A DNA stretch of 64,000 nt, taken from positions 124,001-188,000 of the forward strand of contig JBNKIW010000004.1 of NCBI GenBank assembly GCA_050290865.1, in the 5' to 3' direction. The position numbers were made by a program, and so were the translations under genes. Below, in pieces: positions 8,302 to 17,087 of this stretch (position 1 is the stretch's first letter; each line of letters starts with the position of its first letter). This DNA comes from JARRLC01 sp050290865 (GTDB lineage Bacteria > Pseudomonadota > Alphaproteobacteria > Rhizobiales > Rhodomicrobiaceae). Below the pieces are notes generated by a model. The model was not told the DNA's origin, ran no database searches, and saw nothing but the letters and a program-made list of their open reading frames with translations.

Positions 8302-8904
8302 CTATCCGCCAACATATTTCTTGAGTTTCGCCGCCATCTGTTCGGACGTGACCCCGTACACGAAATGGGTGACGTATTCGCCATTCGGGCTCATCAGATA
8401 GATGAAGGTGGAATGCGAGATGAGGTACTCGTTGCCCGGGCTGGGCGTCGGCGACGGCTCCTTGGCGTAATAGACGCGATACGCCTTCGCAGCGGCCTTG
8501 ATCTCCTCCACGGTCCCCGTCAGCCCGACGATGCGCGGCGAGAAATTCTTAACATAATCTCCCACTTTGGTGACCGTGTCCCGTTGTGGATCGACTGTGA
8601 CGAAGACGGGCACAATCGCGTCGGCCATGGGCCCGAGTTCGTCCAGCGCATTAGCAATAGTCTGAAGCTCGCCTGGACAGATATCGGGGCAGTAGGTATA
8701 GCCAAACATGATCAGCATGTATTTGCCGCGGAAATCCTCGTGAGTAACACGCTTGCCTTCGTGGTTCGTCAGACTGAACGGGCCGCCGATGCGAACATTG
8801 CCGGTGGTCATTCTGCGGCCGCCATCAGCGAACAGCGCCAGAGCGGCGAGTCCCCCGACTGCGAATGCGACTACGACTATGAAAAACAGACGTGCGTTCA
8901 TCAC
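8302..8904 (-). CDS. senC: SCO1/SenC-type copper chaperone
   Basis: 200-residue membrane-anchored thioredoxin-fold protein that delivers copper to the CuA site of cytochrome c oxidase. N-terminal anchor at about 5-26 (LFFIVVVAFAVGGLAALALF). Copper ligands are present: the CPDIC motif in FGYTYCPDICPGEL and a downstream His in LISHSTFIYLM. It is divergent from regB, with regA just beyond. This regB/senC/regA arrangement is known from Rhodobacter and relatives, where SenC affects oxidase assembly and redox signalling. Two ATG codons open the gene (MMNAR); either may be used. Confidence 0.9.
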   Translation of the reverse strand: MMNARLFFIVVVAFAVGGLAALALFADGGRRMTTGNVRIGGPFSLTNHEGKRVTHEDFRGKYMLIMFGYTYCPDICPGELQTIANALDELGPMADAIVPVFVTVDPQRDTVTKVGDYVKNFSPRIVGLTGTVEEIKAAAKAYRVYYAKEPSPTPSPGNEYLISHSTFIYLMSPNGEYVTHFVYGVTSEQMAAKLKKYVGG

Positions 8905-9209
8905 CAGCTTCCGTTTCGGACGCCCCGGCGGGATTTGGCATTCTCGTCCGGGTACTGCTATATCTCCACCAGCGATCTGCCGGCGCCATCCGCGGACACT
9001 CCTAACGCCGTTTTCGCAGCGGAGTCAAAGCACAGCATCGTCAGACCGGCCGCCAGCCTTAAAGGAATAGCGCATTCGCATGAATGAATATTTATGGTTC
9101 CACAATTGCCGCACAGAACGTAACATGATTACGCGGCGGCCCGCGGCGAATGCGTCCGGGCCTGGCTCGCTTACCAGGACCATGGCGTCCAAGCCCAAAT
9201 CGAGTTCCA

Positions 9210-10529
9210 ATGGCTCCTGAACGTACCAATTTTGGCGACAGCCGGCTGAGACTGCAAACGATCGTCCGGCTCCGGTGGGTCGCCGTCATTGCTCAGACGA
9301 TAACCATACTGGCCGTCGCTTTCTGGCTCGGCTTTCCTGTCCCTCTCACCGCGTGTCTCGCCGTCGTCGGCCTTTCCGCCGCGCTGAACGTCTTCCTGCA
9401 CGTTGCTTATCCGCGCAATCTGCGGCTTCGTACGGATTACGCTACGCTCATGCTGGGTTACGACCTGATGCAACTCTCGGTGCTCCTGTTCCTGACCGGT
9501 GGCCTGCAGAACCCTTTTGCGCTTCTCATGGTGGTGCCCGTCGCCGTATCGGCATCGACGCAGAGCCTGCGCAAGACCAGTATTCTCGGCGGTTTGGCGG
9601 TGTTGTCGGCCGCGATCATGACCCGCTACTACTGGCCGGTGCCGTGGACGCCGGGCGAGCTTCAGCTTCCGACCCTTTATATATACGGCAGCTGGGTGGC
9701 GCTCGTGTCGTGCATCCTGTTCATGGCGATTTACGCCTGGCGAACGACACAGGAAACGCGGCAGATGTCCGACGCTCTCGCGGCAACGGAAATGCTTCTG
9801 GCCCGCGAGCAGAGACTTTCGGCGCTCAACGGCCTGGCGGCGGCAGCGGCCCACGAACTCGGCACGCCGCTGGGAACCATTGCGCTCGTGGCCAAGGAGC
9901 TGGAACGTGAAATCCCGGAGGACAGCGGATTTCGCGACGATATCCTGCTCCTGCGCAGCCAGGCCATGCGCTGCCGCGATATTCTGAGCAGGCTGACACA
10001 GAATTCCGGTCAATCGGACGCCGTCTACTCGCAGATGACGCTGGGGCATCTTATCGAGGAAGTGATCGAGCCGTACCGCCTCTTCGGCATCGAAATCGCC
10101 GTGACGCTCCGCCCGGCGACCGTCAACGGGCACGCCCATCCCGAGCCCGTCCTCCCCCGCAACGCTGGTGTGATTTACGCGCTTACAAACCTCGTCGACA
10201 ATGCCGTAGACTATGCTTCGTCAATGGTGGAAATCACCGCGGATTGGGACGGAGAGGGGATCCGGCTGACGATCGCCGACGATGGCCCGGGGTTCGCGCC
10301 GAACGTGATCGGGCGGCTGGGCGAGCCTTACGTGACCACGCGGGCGCGCGTGCAGGCCAGCGAAGACGATGAAACCTCAGGCATGGGACTGGGAGTCTTC
10401 ATTGCGAAGACGCTCCTTGAACGTTACGGCGCAACCCTCAGGCTCGAAAACCGCAAGGCTCCGCAACCCGGAGCCATGGTTGAGGTGGTCTGGAATCGGG
10501 GTGCCAAGATCGAGGCCGACGTAAACTAG
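9210..10529 (+). CDS. regB: Redox-sensing histidine kinase RegB/PrrB/ActS
   Basis: 439 residues. N-terminal sensor with about six membrane segments (20-185), including GGLQNPF at 97-103, the quinone-binding heptapeptide conserved in RegB. The H-box is AAAAHELGTPLGT with His215. Cys255 in RCRDILSRL corresponds in position to the redox-active cysteine of the RegB dimerisation region (inference from family knowledge). N- and G-boxes follow: NLVDNAVDYA, IADDGPGF, GMGLGVFIAK. The ATG at 9210 is preferred because the protein then begins just before the conserved RLRLQTIVRLRW; 20 in-frame codons upstream are Pro/Arg-rich. The 305-base gap to the divergent senC must hold both promoters. Confidence 0.92.
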   Translation: MAPERTNFGDSRLRLQTIVRLRWVAVIAQTITILAVAFWLGFPVPLTACLAVVGLSAALNVFLHVAYPRNLRLRTDYATLMLGYDLMQLSVLLFLTGGLQNPFALLMVVPVAVSASTQSLRKTSILGGLAVLSAAIMTRYYWPVPWTPGELQLPTLYIYGSWVALVSCILFMAIYAWRTTQETRQMSDALAATEMLLAREQRLSALNGLAAAAAHELGTPLGTIALVAKELEREIPEDSGFRDDILLLRSQAMRCRDILSRLTQNSGQSDAVYSQMTLGHLIEEVIEPYRLFGIEIAVTLRPATVNGHAHPEPVLPRNAGVIYALTNLVDNAVDYASSMVEITADWDGEGIRLTIADDGPGFAPNVIGRLGEPYVTTRARVQASEDDETSGMGLGVFIAKTLLERYGATLRLENRKAPQPGAMVEVVWNRGAKIEADVN

Positions 10530-10625
10530 CGTGATTTACCACAAGACACTTTGCGCACTGGACAGAGCCGACTATAATTGCCGGTGGTTTTGGGAGATGT
10601 AAACGTGCCGACCCAAGGAAGCGTC

Positions 10626-11162
10626 ATGGTACTTCAGGAAGAGAAAACTCTCCTGATCGTGGACGACGACAAATCTTTCGCAACACGTCTTTGCCGGGCC
10701 ATGGAAGGCCGCGGTTTCAACGTCCAGGTGGCTGAGACTGTTCAGGATGGCCTCACGGCTATTCGCAGCGCACCGCCTGCGTTCGCCGTGGTCGATATGC
10801 GCCTGGAGGACGGCAACGGCCTCGACGTCATCGCGCAGCTCAAGATGCTGCGGCCCGATGCCCGCGTCGTCGTGCTCACCGGATACGGCAACATCGCCAC
10901 CGCGGTGACGGCCGTGAAGCTTGGCGCGCTCGATTATCTTGCCAAGCCCGCTGACGCTGACGACATCATGGCCGCACTGCTGGCGCCTACCAACCAGAAG
11001 GCGCTGCCGCCGGAAAATCCGATGTCGGCGGACCGCGTCCGCTGGGAGCATATCCAGCGCGTCTACGAGCTTTGCGACCGCAACGTCTCGGAAACGGCGC
11101 GCCGTCTCAATATGCATCGCCGCACACTGCAGCGGATTCTTGCCAAGCGCGCGCCGAAATAA
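10626..11162 (+). CDS. regA: Global redox response regulator RegA/PrrA/ActR
   Basis: 178 residues: receiver (1-125) with acidic residues Asp13-Asp15, phosphoacceptor Asp57 (VVDMRLEDGNGL), Thr and Lys of LTGYGN and YLAKPAD; then a proline linker and a Fis-type helix-turn-helix at the C-terminus (NVSETARRLNMHRRTLQRIL), which is nearly invariant among RegA proteins. With RegB it controls photosynthesis, carbon and nitrogen fixation, and respiratory genes in relatives. The ATG at 10626 is preceded by AAGGA seven bases upstream; a GTG at 10605 is less likely. It follows regB by about 96 bases. Confidence 0.93.
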   Translation: MVLQEEKTLLIVDDDKSFATRLCRAMEGRGFNVQVAETVQDGLTAIRSAPPAFAVVDMRLEDGNGLDVIAQLKMLRPDARVVVLTGYGNIATAVTAVKLGALDYLAKPADADDIMAALLAPTNQKALPPENPMSADRVRWEHIQRVYELCDRNVSETARRLNMHRRTLQRILAKRAPK

Positions 11163-11235
11163 TAAAGCTCCGCTTGACGGAATACCGACAGGATTTCCCC
11201 CCGGGCGGGGAACGCGCAGTGCTGGGAGAAGCCAC

Positions 11236-11595
11236 TTGTCCGACAAAACGACGTATACCGGCGGCTGCCATTGCGGCAAAGTTCGCTACGAGGTTGCGGC
11301 CGATCTGAGCCAGGTCTATTCCTGCAACTGCTCGATCTGCTCCAAGCGCGGCTGGCTTCTGACCTTCACGACGCCGGACAAGTTCAACTTGACCCAGGGC
11401 GACGGCCTGACGGAGTACCAGTTCAACAAGAAGACCATCCTCCACCTGTTCTGCCCCGTTTGCGGCGTGGCGTCCTTCGGCCGCGGCACCGCCCCCGGGA
11501 CGGGCCAGGAAATGGTGGCAATCAATGTGCGCTGTCTGGATGACGTCGATCCCGCCACGTTGCAGGTGATACAGGTCGACGGCAAGAACCTCTGA
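11236..11595 (+). CDS. GFA-family (glutathione-dependent formaldehyde-activating-like) zinc protein
   Basis: 119 residues with the GFA zinc-site pattern: GGCHCGKVRYE, then YSCNCSICSKRGW and LFCPVCGVASF. The fold is shared with glutathione-dependent formaldehyde-activating enzyme, but most members have no proven reaction. No ATG lies at the conserved N-terminus; the start is TTG at 11236 (LSDKTTYTGGCHCG), with GGGAG seven bases before it. It lies 73 bases after regA on the same strand and may be a separate transcript. Given the formate dehydrogenase in the window, a C1 role is possible but not shown. Confidence 0.8.
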   Translation: MSDKTTYTGGCHCGKVRYEVAADLSQVYSCNCSICSKRGWLLTFTTPDKFNLTQGDGLTEYQFNKKTILHLFCPVCGVASFGRGTAPGTGQEMVAINVRCLDDVDPATLQVIQVDGKNL

Positions 11596-11649
11596 CGGAC
11601 CGCAGATCCGCGCCACCGGCATCGGAACGGCTTCCGGCGCTCTGCCGCC

Positions 11650-12084
11650 CTAATTGTGATCCTCCGGCAGGGCCGGCAAGGGCAGGCACTCCACGCCTTC
11701 CTCATGCAGCAGCGTGACGTCCTCCGCCGTGGCTTCGCCGTAGATGCCGCGCGCCTCCGCTTCCTCGAAATGGATCTTTCGCGCCTCCTCGGCAAAGCGC
11801 GGGCCGACATATTCGGAGTTTTCCTCGACATAGCGGCGCACCTTGCGCGCCATCTCCATCAACTCCGGCGGCAACGCCGCTGCCGCCGCCTGGCGCCCCG
11901 GCTTCTCCACCTGACGCTTGGCGGAGACGACATTGGGCGTCATCAACGCCTTGCCGACATTGTTCGACCCGCAGACCGGGCACAGGAGTTGGTGCGCCGC
12001 AGCCTGCGCATCATAGCTTGCCGAGTCGGAGAACCAGGCTTCGAATTCGTGCTCGTTCGCGCAATTCAGCCGATACTTGATCAT
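11650..12084 (-). CDS. DUF1178 family protein
   Basis: 144 residues with an N-terminal zinc-ribbon-like part (YRLNCANEHEFEAWF, LLCPVCGSNNVGKALMTP) and a helical tail (PPELMEMARKVRRYVEENSEYVGPRFAEEARKIH). This matches the DUF1178 family of alpha- and betaproteobacteria, whose function is unknown. Its ATG overlaps the nitrilase stop codon as ATGA, the usual operon partner in Hyphomicrobiales, with grxC upstream. Confidence 0.82.
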   Translation of the reverse strand: MIKYRLNCANEHEFEAWFSDSASYDAQAAAHQLLCPVCGSNNVGKALMTPNVVSAKRQVEKPGRQAAAAALPPELMEMARKVRRYVEENSEYVGPRFAEEARKIHFEEAEARGIYGEATAEDVTLLHEEGVECLPLPALPEDHN

Positions 12085-12926
12085 GAGCCTGCCTCCTGCC
12101 CGGCGCTCTCGACGCGGAAATCGCGCACATGCTGCAGCGCCGGGATACGCTGGCGCACCGCCGCGACTTCGGCGGGGTCGATTTCCGCAGTGATTACGCC
12201 GGGTTCGGTGTCCGCCTCGGCGAGGATATCCCCCCAGGGCGATATGATCAGCGAATGGCCGTAGGTCGCGCGGCCGGTCTCGTGCGCGCCACCCTGCGCG
12301 GCGGCAAAGACGAAACAGCCCGTCTCGATGGCCCGCGCGCGCAACAGGACGTGCCAGTGAGCGCGGCCCGTCTGTTCCGTGAAGGCCGCCGGCACGGCGA
12401 GGAAACTCGCGCCGGCCCTCGCCAGCGCCTTGTACTGTTCGGGAAAGCGCAGGTCGTAGCAGGTCGAAAGGCCCAGCGTCCCCCAGGGCAGGCCAACGCT
12501 GACGGCCGCCGTGCCGGGAACATACACCGCCGACTCCCGGTAACTTTCGCCGCCGGGCAGGTCCACATCGAACATGTGTATCTTGTCATAACGCGCTGCG
12601 ATGGTGCCGTCGGGCGCGAAGACAAAGGAGCGGTTGGCCGCCTTCCGCTCACCGATCCGGATCGCAATCGAGCCGATATGCAGCCAGACCTGGAGGCCCC
12701 GCGCAAGCTGCGCGAACGCGCCAATGACCGCGGTTTCCGCCTCCGGGCGGATGCGCTCGAAGACACGGGCCGTGTCGAACTCAAGGAGAACCGTGTTTTC
12801 CGGAGTCTGGATATAATGCGCGCCGCGGTCCGCGGCCTCGCGAATCAGCTCGGCTGCCGTGGCGGCATTCGGTCCGATCTCCCGGCCTGAGCGCATCTGC
12901 ACCAGCGCTGTCCGAAATCTCCCCAT
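12081..12926 (-). CDS. Carbon-nitrogen hydrolase, Nit1/omega-amidase-like
   Basis: 281 residues of the nitrilase superfamily. The catalytic Glu-Lys-Cys set is visible: Glu in YIQTPENT, Lys in ARYDKIHMFDVDLP and Cys in LSTCYDLRFPEQY. The HMFDVDLPGG and CYDLRFPE signatures place it in the Nit branch, which hydrolyses deaminated glutathione in characterised members; that activity is inferred. It is the middle gene of grxC-nit-DUF1178, coupled to DUF1178 by a 4-base overlap. A role beside a glutaredoxin in glutathione repair is consistent. Confidence 0.85.
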   Translation of the reverse strand: MGRFRTALVQMRSGREIGPNAATAAELIREAADRGAHYIQTPENTVLLEFDTARVFERIRPEAETAVIGAFAQLARGLQVWLHIGSIAIRIGERKAANRSFVFAPDGTIAARYDKIHMFDVDLPGGESYRESAVYVPGTAAVSVGLPWGTLGLSTCYDLRFPEQYKALARAGASFLAVPAAFTEQTGRAHWHVLLRARAIETGCFVFAAAQGGAHETGRATYGHSLIISPWGDILAEADTEPGVITAEIDPAEVAAVRQRIPALQHVRDFRVESAGQEAGS

Positions 12927-13004
12927 CCGCGGTCTTCCCCTGACTGTGTCCGAAACGGCACAGGCGGATGGAAATCAGGACACACCGCCTGCCACGCCAT
13001 CATC

Positions 13005-13262
13005 TCACCCGGCCAGCAGCGCGTCCAGCGTGCCTTCAGACTCCAACTCGTAGAGATCATCGCAGCCGCCGACATGCTGCGTACCGACGAAGATCTGCGG
13101 TACGGTGCTCCGCCCGCCCGCGCGCTCCGCCATTTCGGCGCGCCTGGAGGGATCGGCGCCGACGTCGATCTCGTTGAATTCCACACCCTTGCTGGCCAGA
13201 AGGCGCTTGGCGGACATGCAGTAGGGACAGGTCTGCGTCATATAGATGGTGATTGCGGGCAT
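13005..13262 (-). CDS. grxC: Glutaredoxin 3 (GrxC)
   Basis: 85 residues, the usual size for class I dithiol glutaredoxins. Active site CPYC in YMTQTCPYCMSAKRLL, cis-proline STVPQIFVG and glutathione-binding GGCDDLYELE are all present. The ATG at 13262 gives the family N-terminus MPAITIY; an in-frame start 12 codons earlier is possible but adds an unusual leader. It lies upstream of the nitrilase by 78 bases. The 299 bases before it (13263-13561) hold the divergent promoters and no gene I can support; the comF gene often found here in relatives is absent. Confidence 0.9.
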   Translation of the reverse strand: MPAITIYMTQTCPYCMSAKRLLASKGVEFNEIDVGADPSRRAEMAERAGGRSTVPQIFVGTQHVGGCDDLYELESEGTLDALLAG

Positions 13263-13561
13263 AAGTTTCCGTGCCAAATCTATCTCCGGGTCGCCCATCA
13301 GATGGCATTGCCGCCAGGACTATGCAACCCCTTGTACGGCGGGTCTTTTTGCCGCGCTCTTGACGATTTGTTCAGCATTTTCAGCGATTCTGCTTGCAGC
13401 CGGTGAGAGCGGGAGACGCTTTACCCGTCCCAACCTGACCGGCTAATGTGATTCGCGAAACGGCGGCCGCGGGATCGACCCATTCGCGCCGCTTCGCATC
13501 GGCAGCCGGACATCGAGAATACCGGCGCCATCACATCAACCGGGGTTGGGGAGCACGGCCG

Positions 13562-14122
13562 ATGGCTGGACAGAATCGACGGGTGTTCTGGAGTATTGCG
13601 GGCGCGGCTGCAGCCGCCATGATGGTTCACGGCGCTGCCTGGGCCGGCGGCAATGACTGCGTCGGCGAGGGATGCTACGTGGAGGTGCCGCGCAAGGCGA
13701 TCCACAAGAAGATGAGGTACCGCGTTCAGACCGGCCATGGTGTTTACGAGATCGCACGCCAGCCGTCGCTATATGGCTGGACTGAGACACCGGCGCTTGA
13801 ATGGTGCGACGCCGAATACCAGACGGTCACGGTGCAGGCGCCGCGCTACAAGTGGAAGCGCTGCACGCTGCGCGGCCGCGAAGTGATGTGCAAGGTGCGC
13901 GTGCCCGGCGTGGTGGCGCGTCAGCGGCGGGTCATGGTGTCGCCGGGCGGCTGGGTCCCGACAGGAGAGCGAGTGCGCAGACGCGTTCTCATTCGCCCGT
14001 ACAAGAACATCGCGATCTATCATCGCGCGCGGAATGAATATGTGACGGTGCGGGCCCGCATTCAGCCCGAGGGCACGGAATTGCGCCGCGTGACCGACGA
14101 CGGGTGCGCGTACTGCGATTGA
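13562..14122 (+). CDS. Secreted basic protein of unknown function
   Basis: 186 residues. Signal peptide 1-28 (SIAGAAAAAMMVHGAAWA, cleavage before GGNDC). The mature part has paired cysteines (CVGEGC near its start, CAYC at its end), many Arg and Tyr, and repeated aromatic-basic stretches such as KKMRYRVQTGHGVYEI, PRYKWKRCTLRGREVMCKV and RNEYVTVRARIQ. GGGGAG lies about nine bases before the ATG. The pattern suggests a disulfide-stabilised periplasmic protein. I do not recognise a family. Confidence 0.6.
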   Translation: MAGQNRRVFWSIAGAAAAAMMVHGAAWAGGNDCVGEGCYVEVPRKAIHKKMRYRVQTGHGVYEIARQPSLYGWTETPALEWCDAEYQTVTVQAPRYKWKRCTLRGREVMCKVRVPGVVARQRRVMVSPGGWVPTGERVRRRVLIRPYKNIAIYHRARNEYVTVRARIQPEGTELRRVTDDGCAYCD

Positions 14123-14356
14123 TCAGCGGGCGTTGGGTCGCACCGGCCGGTGCGCCTTTCACGGGTTGAGTCCTCGAATTGCCTCGCTCCCGGGTGGGCA
14201 GGACACCGTTCTCGCATGACGAGGCGGGGAGGGGTATGTTGCGCTGCGTGATCTTGATGTTGCGGTGCAATATAAAATTGTATATATTCGTAACCGTAGC
14301 AACACAGCTTGATATCAACGGCCTCCGCCCCCCTGAACGGCGTTGCGGAAGCAACG

Positions 14357-14923
14357 ATGCGGTGCGCGACAATGTGGATGGATTTTCTAAACAGCTTCGG
14401 GGCGCCAAAGGAGCCATATCAGCTTCTGGCCCCGTATAATTCGAGCACAAACGCCGCGTACAGCCACGCTATACCAGCGGACGATCCGGATTTCCCAGCC
14501 TATATCGTGGATGTTACGCGCAATGCCCTCCTGTCGTTCACCACGTCGCTGACCAAGGCATCCTCGCAGGCGCGTGACTTCTTCTCAAATCTCGGCCAAT
14601 ACTTCGCTTTCGAGCGCATGATGAGGAATTGCTTCGGCTGGGTGACCCCGCACGCACCTTCGTCCATCGGTCTGAGTGTGCCGCAATGGCCGGTGCTGCA
14701 GTGGCTCACGCCGCCCCCGCTGCGGCCACAGCCTCAGCCATGGGCGCTACCGTGGTGGGGCACTGAGTTCCTCGCGCCGCGAAAAGCCAAACCCGCCCCG
14801 CACCTGGCCGAAGCGGCAATGACGGCGGCGGGGATGCCGATGTTCGGCGCGATGCTGGCGATCCCGGCGGCGTTCCTCTCCCTCGCGCCCGCGATGATGA
14901 AAGCATGGGGCATGCCGGGCTGA
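14357..14923 (+). CDS. Hypothetical protein with phasin-like helix and Pro/Trp-rich centre
   Basis: 188 residues. It has an amphipathic helical segment (about 45-80: ALLSFTTSLTKASSQARDFF), a Pro/Trp-rich middle (QWPVLQWLTPPPLRPQPQPW) and a hydrophobic Met/Ala-rich C-terminus (AAGMPMFGAMLAIPAAFLSLAPAMM). The ATG at 14357 has GGAAG close upstream; starts at 14372 and 14378 are also possible. It converges on a gene with a PhaM-like layout. Association with polyhydroxyalkanoate granules is only a guess; no family is recognised. Confidence 0.5.
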   Translation: MRCATMWMDFLNSFGAPKEPYQLLAPYNSSTNAAYSHAIPADDPDFPAYIVDVTRNALLSFTTSLTKASSQARDFFSNLGQYFAFERMMRNCFGWVTPHAPSSIGLSVPQWPVLQWLTPPPLRPQPQPWALPWWGTEFLAPRKAKPAPHLAEAAMTAAGMPMFGAMLAIPAAFLSLAPAMMKAWGMPG

Positions 14924-15054
14924 GACGGATCGTCCGGCCCGCCAGGGCGGTGCTTTTCGTCATTCGCCCGCAATCCCGGTGGGGTGCGGCACCGGCTGCG
15001 CATTCGTACCCGCTTCCTGCACGGCCTTCACGGACCGGCAGAAGAGCAACGGCC

Positions 15055-15600
15055 CTATTTCCGCGCTCCCTTCGCCACGGCACGCGTCCCCTTGGCTGCC
15101 TTCGGTGACCGCGCCGGAGAAGCGGCACGCCGCCTCCGGGGGGCAGCCTCAGCCCGGCGGCGCTGGCGCGCGCCCGTCGTTTTCGCCGGCTGCTCCGGAC
15201 TGCCAGCCTCCCTGACCGGGGACCGCCCATCTGCACGGCTGCGCATATTCTCCTTGACGGCACGGATCTGCTCGACCTGTTCCCTCAGCTTCAGGAGGGC
15301 GAGCTTGTCCTCGTCGGAGAGCGACGGGTCGTTGATGTCGAAACGTTTGGCGATGACTTCGAGCGCATCGCCGATAACGCCGAGCTGCCGGCCATAGGAG
15401 CCGACCTCCGTCAGGATCAGGCGCTCGACCTCGGGTTTGGTTGTCCTGCCCTGAATGTTGACGAGGCCGAACTGCGCGCCTCCAAGCTGAGCCCAGAAGT
15501 TCCACGGATTGATGGCTTGCGCGACATCACCGGAGAAGGGAAAGAAAGCATTGAAGAGTTGTTCCCAGCCTTGCGGCGCGTCGAGAGCGTTGTCTGTCAT
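15055..15600 (-). CDS. Hypothetical protein with Lys/Arg/Ala-rich histone-like tail (PhaM-like layout)
   Basis: 181 residues. The N-terminal 100 residues are helical with coiled-coil character (QGWEQLFNAFFPF, NPWNFWAQLGGAQF, ERLILTEVGSYGRQL, DKLALLKLREQVEQI). Residues 118-181 are Arg/Ala/Pro-rich and strongly basic. This arrangement resembles the granule-associated DNA-binding protein PhaM of Ralstonia, but the similarity is in layout only. The ATG at 15600 is chosen because the frame upstream to 15918 runs opposite and into ada and has no family features. It lies 130 bases downstream of ada on the same strand. Confidence 0.55.
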   Translation of the reverse strand: MTDNALDAPQGWEQLFNAFFPFSGDVAQAINPWNFWAQLGGAQFGLVNIQGRTTKPEVERLILTEVGSYGRQLGVIGDALEVIAKRFDINDPSLSDEDKLALLKLREQVEQIRAVKENMRSRADGRSPVREAGSPEQPAKTTGARQRRRAEAAPRRRRAASPARSPKAAKGTRAVAKGARK

Positions 15601-15730
15601 GGCGAAACCTCGGGGTCCAGCGGCGAAGTCGTTTCTGTCGGAAACACTGCGCGGAGTGTAGACGGCATATATTGCTGCGCCCTTTATCGATCCCAGCAAA
15701 GATGCGTCCGGGGCTCCTTCAGCCGCGTAT

Positions 15731-16816
15731 TCACCGTTTCGCCTCTCGCGCCAGGAGCGTGCGCTTGCGGGCGACGCCCCACCGGTAGCCTGCGAGCGCG
15801 CCGCCTTTCCTGACCACGCGATGACAGGGAATCGCCACGGCGATCCTGTTGGCGGCGCAGGCCACGGCAACGGCGCGGGCGGCTTTCGGCATGCCGATGC
15901 GCTCCGCGATCTCGGCATAAGTGGCTGTCGTACCGGCTGGAATCTCCCTCAGCGCCTGCCAGACGCGATGCTGGAACGCCGTGCCCCGGATATCGAGCGG
16001 CAGATCGAAACCCAGCTCCGGCGCTTCCACCAGTCCCACGGCCCTGGCTATGATGCCTTCAAAGCCCTTGTCGCCACCGATAAGCGTTGCGTTCGGGAAG
16101 CGTTCTTCGAGATCGCGAATGAGCGCCTCTGGATCGTCGCCCAGAAGGATCGCGGTCACGCCTTTCGCACTCGCGGCCACCAGGATCGAACCAAGCGAGC
16201 ATTCGCCGACCGCGAAACGCATCTCTGCATTGACACCGCCGGAGCGGAAATCGGAGGGGGTCATGCCGAGAATCTCGTCCGAGCCGGCGTAGAAGCGGCC
16301 GCTGGAATTGAACCCGGCGCCGTAAAGGGCCGCGGTCACGCTGGTGCTCGTCTTCAGCGTTTCGCGCAGGCGTTTCTGGCGATGCGCAACGGCGTAGCCC
16401 TTCGGCGTGACGCCGACGACGGCTTTGAAGATGCGATGGAAATGAAAGGGACTGAAACCGGCCGCCCGTGCCAGCTCCGCGAGCGGCGGGATTTCCTCGG
16501 CGGTTTCAATCAGACGGCAGGCCGTCTCGATTTGGCGGGCGTAGCGGTCGCGAAGTGAAGATTCGTCCGGTTTGCAACGCTTGCAGGGACGGAATCCCGC
16601 GGCCTCGGCGTCGCGAACCGATGCGTGGAAGGCGACATTCTCGCGTCTGGGACGGCGCGCGGCGCAGGAGGGGCGGCAATAGACGCCGGTCGTCGCCACC
16701 GAATAGTAGAACGTGCCGTCGTAACTGTGGTCGCGTTTTTGTACGGCCCGCCAATAGAGGTCTTCGGTCGTGCCAGGCTTTTTCGCCGCGTCGGCGGTCT
16801 TGGCTGCGCTGCGCAT
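15731..16816 (-). CDS. ada: Ada: bifunctional methylphosphotriester/O6-methylguanine repair protein and regulator
   Basis: 361 residues with the full Ada order. The N-terminal zinc domain has Cys47, Cys51, Cys78 and Cys81 (GVYCRPSCAARRPRREN, FRPCKRCKPDE), of which the first is the methyl acceptor for phosphotriesters. An AraC-type helix-turn-helix follows (about 105-190, LAELARAAGFSPFHFHRIFKAVVG, MTPSDFR). The C-terminal methyltransferase carries the acceptor in IPCHRVVRKGGALAGYRWG. It repairs alkylated DNA and activates its own regulon once methylated. The ATG at 16816 begins the conserved leader; the frame is open upstream to 17041 but shows no family similarity. The 271 bases upstream hold the divergent promoter region. 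Confidence 0.92.
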   Translation of the reverse strand: MRSAAKTADAAKKPGTTEDLYWRAVQKRDHSYDGTFYYSVATTGVYCRPSCAARRPRRENVAFHASVRDAEAAGFRPCKRCKPDESSLRDRYARQIETACRLIETAEEIPPLAELARAAGFSPFHFHRIFKAVVGVTPKGYAVAHRQKRLRETLKTSTSVTAALYGAGFNSSGRFYAGSDEILGMTPSDFRSGGVNAEMRFAVGECSLGSILVAASAKGVTAILLGDDPEALIRDLEERFPNATLIGGDKGFEGIIARAVGLVEAPELGFDLPLDIRGTAFQHRVWQALREIPAGTTATYAEIAERIGMPKAARAVAVACAANRIAVAIPCHRVVRKGGALAGYRWGVARKRTLLAREAKR

Positions 16817-17087
16817 CGTATTCGCTTTCGAAACTGTGCTGACCGCGACTATAGCCCGTGGCGCGTGATGCGGCACTCCACTCCTTGCTGCTGAATTCAA
16901 ACATGGGGGTCTTGAATTCCACGCGCTCAGATGGCTCCGGTCAACCCGGGAAATGCGGCTCTGTGCGGAGCGGTGAATTGCGGACGGTTTACCCGCTCGA
17001 AATTTCGAAAGAGGCACTATTATATAACGAGATGAATTCAATGCTCACCGCGGTGCTTGCGCGGAGAGCCGGAAACGGGGGCCAGGG

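Noticed and set aside
15601..15918. N-terminal extension of the basic-tailed protein to an upstream start
   Set aside because: The extra codons run into the end of ada in another frame and read as Pro/Arg/Ser noise; the ATG at 15600 begins the structured part.
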